The notes below the pieces were generated by a model. That model did no database searches and was not told the origin of the DNA. It worked only from the letters and a program-made list of their open reading frames with translations. The position numbers and the translations under genes are program-made. Source: Pontibacter kalidii (lineage in GTDB: Bacteria; Bacteroidota; Bacteroidia; Cytophagales; Hymenobacteraceae). Taken from it: DNA of 64,000 bases. This document shows positions 63,046 through 64,000 of the stretch, in pieces (positions within the stretch are counted from its first letter, which is position 1; every line of letters begins with the position of its first letter). The DNA is taken from contig NZ_CP111079.1 of the NCBI RefSeq assembly GCF_026278245.1, positions 1,056,501-1,120,500 on the forward strand, in the 5' to 3' direction.

Positions 63046-63153
63046 TTAGTCGTAACTGTTCTTTTTCTTTTCCAGCTTAGCGGCCTTCTTTTCCTTTTCA
63101 GTTTTGGCCGGCTTCTTTTTTACGTCTTTTTTAGCGTCTTTAGACTTTGCCAT
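63046..63153 (-). CDS. Lysine-rich miniprotein, 35 residues
   Basis: ATG at 63151-63153, stop TAA at 63046-63048. The peptide (MAKSKDAKKDVKKKPAKTEK, then EKKAAKLEKKKNSYD) is about 45% lysine, with regular K/A/E spacing, and no signal peptide. A perfect terminator lies downstream at 62957-62997, which supports a transcribed gene. I recall similar tiny lysine-rich proteins in Bacteroidota but do not know a named family. A nucleic-acid-binding role is a guess. Confidence 0.7.
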   Translation of the reverse strand: MAKSKDAKKDVKKKPAKTEKEKKAAKLEKKKNSYD

Positions 63154-63240
63154 GGTTTGTAGGATTTTATGGTTTAGCTAAAGGTACGCTATTTTTTGCT
63201 TTATGGCCGTGGCAACCGCATTATCTGAAAATATTTATGC

Positions 63241-63576
63241 TCATCCGGCTATGTAGGAATAATGCACCTCCAGTTCACCGGCCTCGAGGCCCATAGCAAT
63301 GCCCTGCAACAGGATACGGTAGTTGGGGTGCGCCGCATCGCTCAGGTCTTTTTCTATGTCATGGATGGTGGTTTGGAAAGGATCTTCACGGAAAAAGCGG
63401 AACCACAGTTTTTTATCGGTTTCATCATCTTCTTCCTCTTCGGCATCGTCGTCATGCATTACCTGTAGCTCAATCTCCCGAAGCCGTGCAACCAGGTTAT
63501 CCAGGTCAAATTGGTTATCGAGGTATGCGTTAAAAACCTCGCTGGCGATGGCGGTGTAGTTTGGTTGTTTGGTCAT
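63241..63576 (-). CDS. Hypothetical acidic protein
   Basis: 111 residues. The centre is strongly acidic (VMHDDDAEEEEDDETDKK), flanked by helical segments (NAYLDNQFDLDNLVARLREIEL and DPFQTTIHDIEKDLSDAAHP). No family recognised and no signal peptide. Starts with ATG 63574-63576; 34 bases separate it from the NUDIX gene upstream on the same strand. Confidence 0.7.
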   Translation of the reverse strand: MTKQPNYTAIASEVFNAYLDNQFDLDNLVARLREIELQVMHDDDAEEEEDDETDKKLWFRFFREDPFQTTIHDIEKDLSDAAHPNYRILLQGIAMGLEAGELEVHYSYIAG

Positions 63577-63610
63577 AGGGGTATTGACTTTAACGTTTGT
63601 ACGTGATTTG

Positions 63611-64000
63611 TTACCAAATGCGCTTTTGCTCCTTCAGCCAGTCAAAGATAAGCTGATCCACCGGAGAAATAAGCGCCCTGTCGGCATAAGATAGCCACAC
63701 CACCTCTTCAATTTCAGCAGAGGCCGCGATGGTGCCAGTATACCTGCCCTCGAAGCAGGTCATCTTTACCTGCACCCCCTCCGGGTGACTGTCGGCTTGG
63801 GCCTGGAAAATGCCGGTAAACGTCATACTTTCTTCCACCAGGTTTACACTTAACTCTTCCTGTATCTCGCGTTGTAGCGCCTGAAAGTCTGTTTCGCCTG
63901 CCTCGCGCTTGCCGCCCGGTATGTAGTACTTGCTTCTGCCCTTGCTGCGGGTGCTGAGTATCCTGCCGTCCCGGATCTCGATCCAGGCCAGCTTGTCGAT
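63611..64000 (-). CDS. NUDIX hydrolase, 5' end outside the window
   Basis: The frame is open from base 64000 to the stop at 63611-63613 (129 codons visible), so the start is beyond the window. An internal ATG at 63836 is downstream of the catalytic motif and cannot be the start. The NUDIX box is complete on the minus strand at about 63908-63839: G-G-K-R-E-A-G-E, then R-E-I-Q-E-E-L. Family members hydrolyse nucleoside diphosphates linked to another group; the substrate is unknown. Confidence 0.88.
   Translation of the reverse strand: MDKLAWIEIRDGRILSTRSKGRSKYYIPGGKREAGETDFQALQREIQEELSVNLVEESMTFTGIFQAQADSHPEGVQVKMTCFEGRYTGTIAASAEIEEVVWLSYADRALISPVDQLIFDWLKEQKRIW

Noticed and set aside
1..64000. 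tRNA or rRNA genes
   Set aside because: No cloverleaf with conserved TTC loop and acceptor end, and no rRNA segments were recognised while reading the spacers; a tRNAscan run would be decisive.

Overview
The window looks like chromosomal DNA of a heterotrophic member of the Bacteroidota, most likely Cytophagales/Hymenobacteraceae (Pontibacter-like; this placement is inference). Supporting signs are a type IX secretion (T9SS) C-terminal sorting domain, a Bacteroidota-type promoter (TTTG, 19 bases, TAnnTTTG) before the keto-acid dehydrogenase gene, A-rich starts without Shine-Dalgarno sites, a fused E1 alpha/beta 2-oxoacid dehydrogenase and many Bacteroidota-typical DUF families. I see no rRNA, tRNA, CRISPR array, transposase, integrase or phage gene.

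Layout. 0-5 kb: end of a DUF308 membrane protein, PEP carboxylase, a STAS protein and a NarL-type response regulator. 5.7-11 kb: a cyanophycin-degradation neighbourhood made of cyanophycinase, a membrane protein and a guanidino-modifying (arginine/agmatine deiminase-like) enzyme on +, facing an isoaspartyl peptidase and a DUF2254 membrane protein on -. The deiminase-like and DUF2254 genes each appear broken by a single frameshift. 11-16.7 kb: msrA and an oligopeptide-type ABC importer (substrate lipoprotein and two permeases, no ATPase). 16.7-20.3 kb: an AT-rich accessory segment with a 52-residue putative exported peptide and two tandem paralogous helical-repeat proteins; the second gene turns GC-rich in its last third, like a chimera. 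20-34 kb: UMF1-type MFS transporter, amidohydrolase plus AMP nucleosidase, an HSDR_N-type protein, LTA-synthase-like enzyme, alanine dehydrogenase, DUF1573 protein, fused branched-chain 2-oxoacid dehydrogenase E1, DUF421 protein, SDR, lipoprotein. 35-43 kb: LuxE-like synthetase and M90 peptidase, a repeat-filled 1.1 kb spacer, an NtrC-like regulator without HTH, DUF4126 and an Mla-type lipid transport operon (permease, ATPase, MCE protein), then an EcsC protein. 43.7-50.4 kb: a 1497-residue T9SS cargo protein, QueD/PTPS, citrate synthase. 50.7-64 kb: DUF4268, MFS, MaoC-like hydratase, the PrkA/YeaH(DUF444)/SpoVR triad, aldo/keto reductase, a lysine-rich miniprotein and a partial NUDIX hydrolase.

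The most unusual signal is not a gene. The heptamer AAGTATA/TATACTT is scattered through coding and non-coding DNA on both strands; my hand count is about 125 copies in 64 kb, against about 6-7 expected from base composition. Long spacers (about 37, 52 and 62 kb) share a modular repeat in conserved order whose hairpin arms covary between copies, plus many short palindromes with the core GGATTTGCAATCC. Other spacers carry inverted low-complexity arrays. The best candidate for an undescribed gene system is the 16.7-20.3 kb peptide / helical-repeat protein / peptide-importer neighbourhood, which resembles the parts of an import-type peptide signalling system; that function is a hypothesis.
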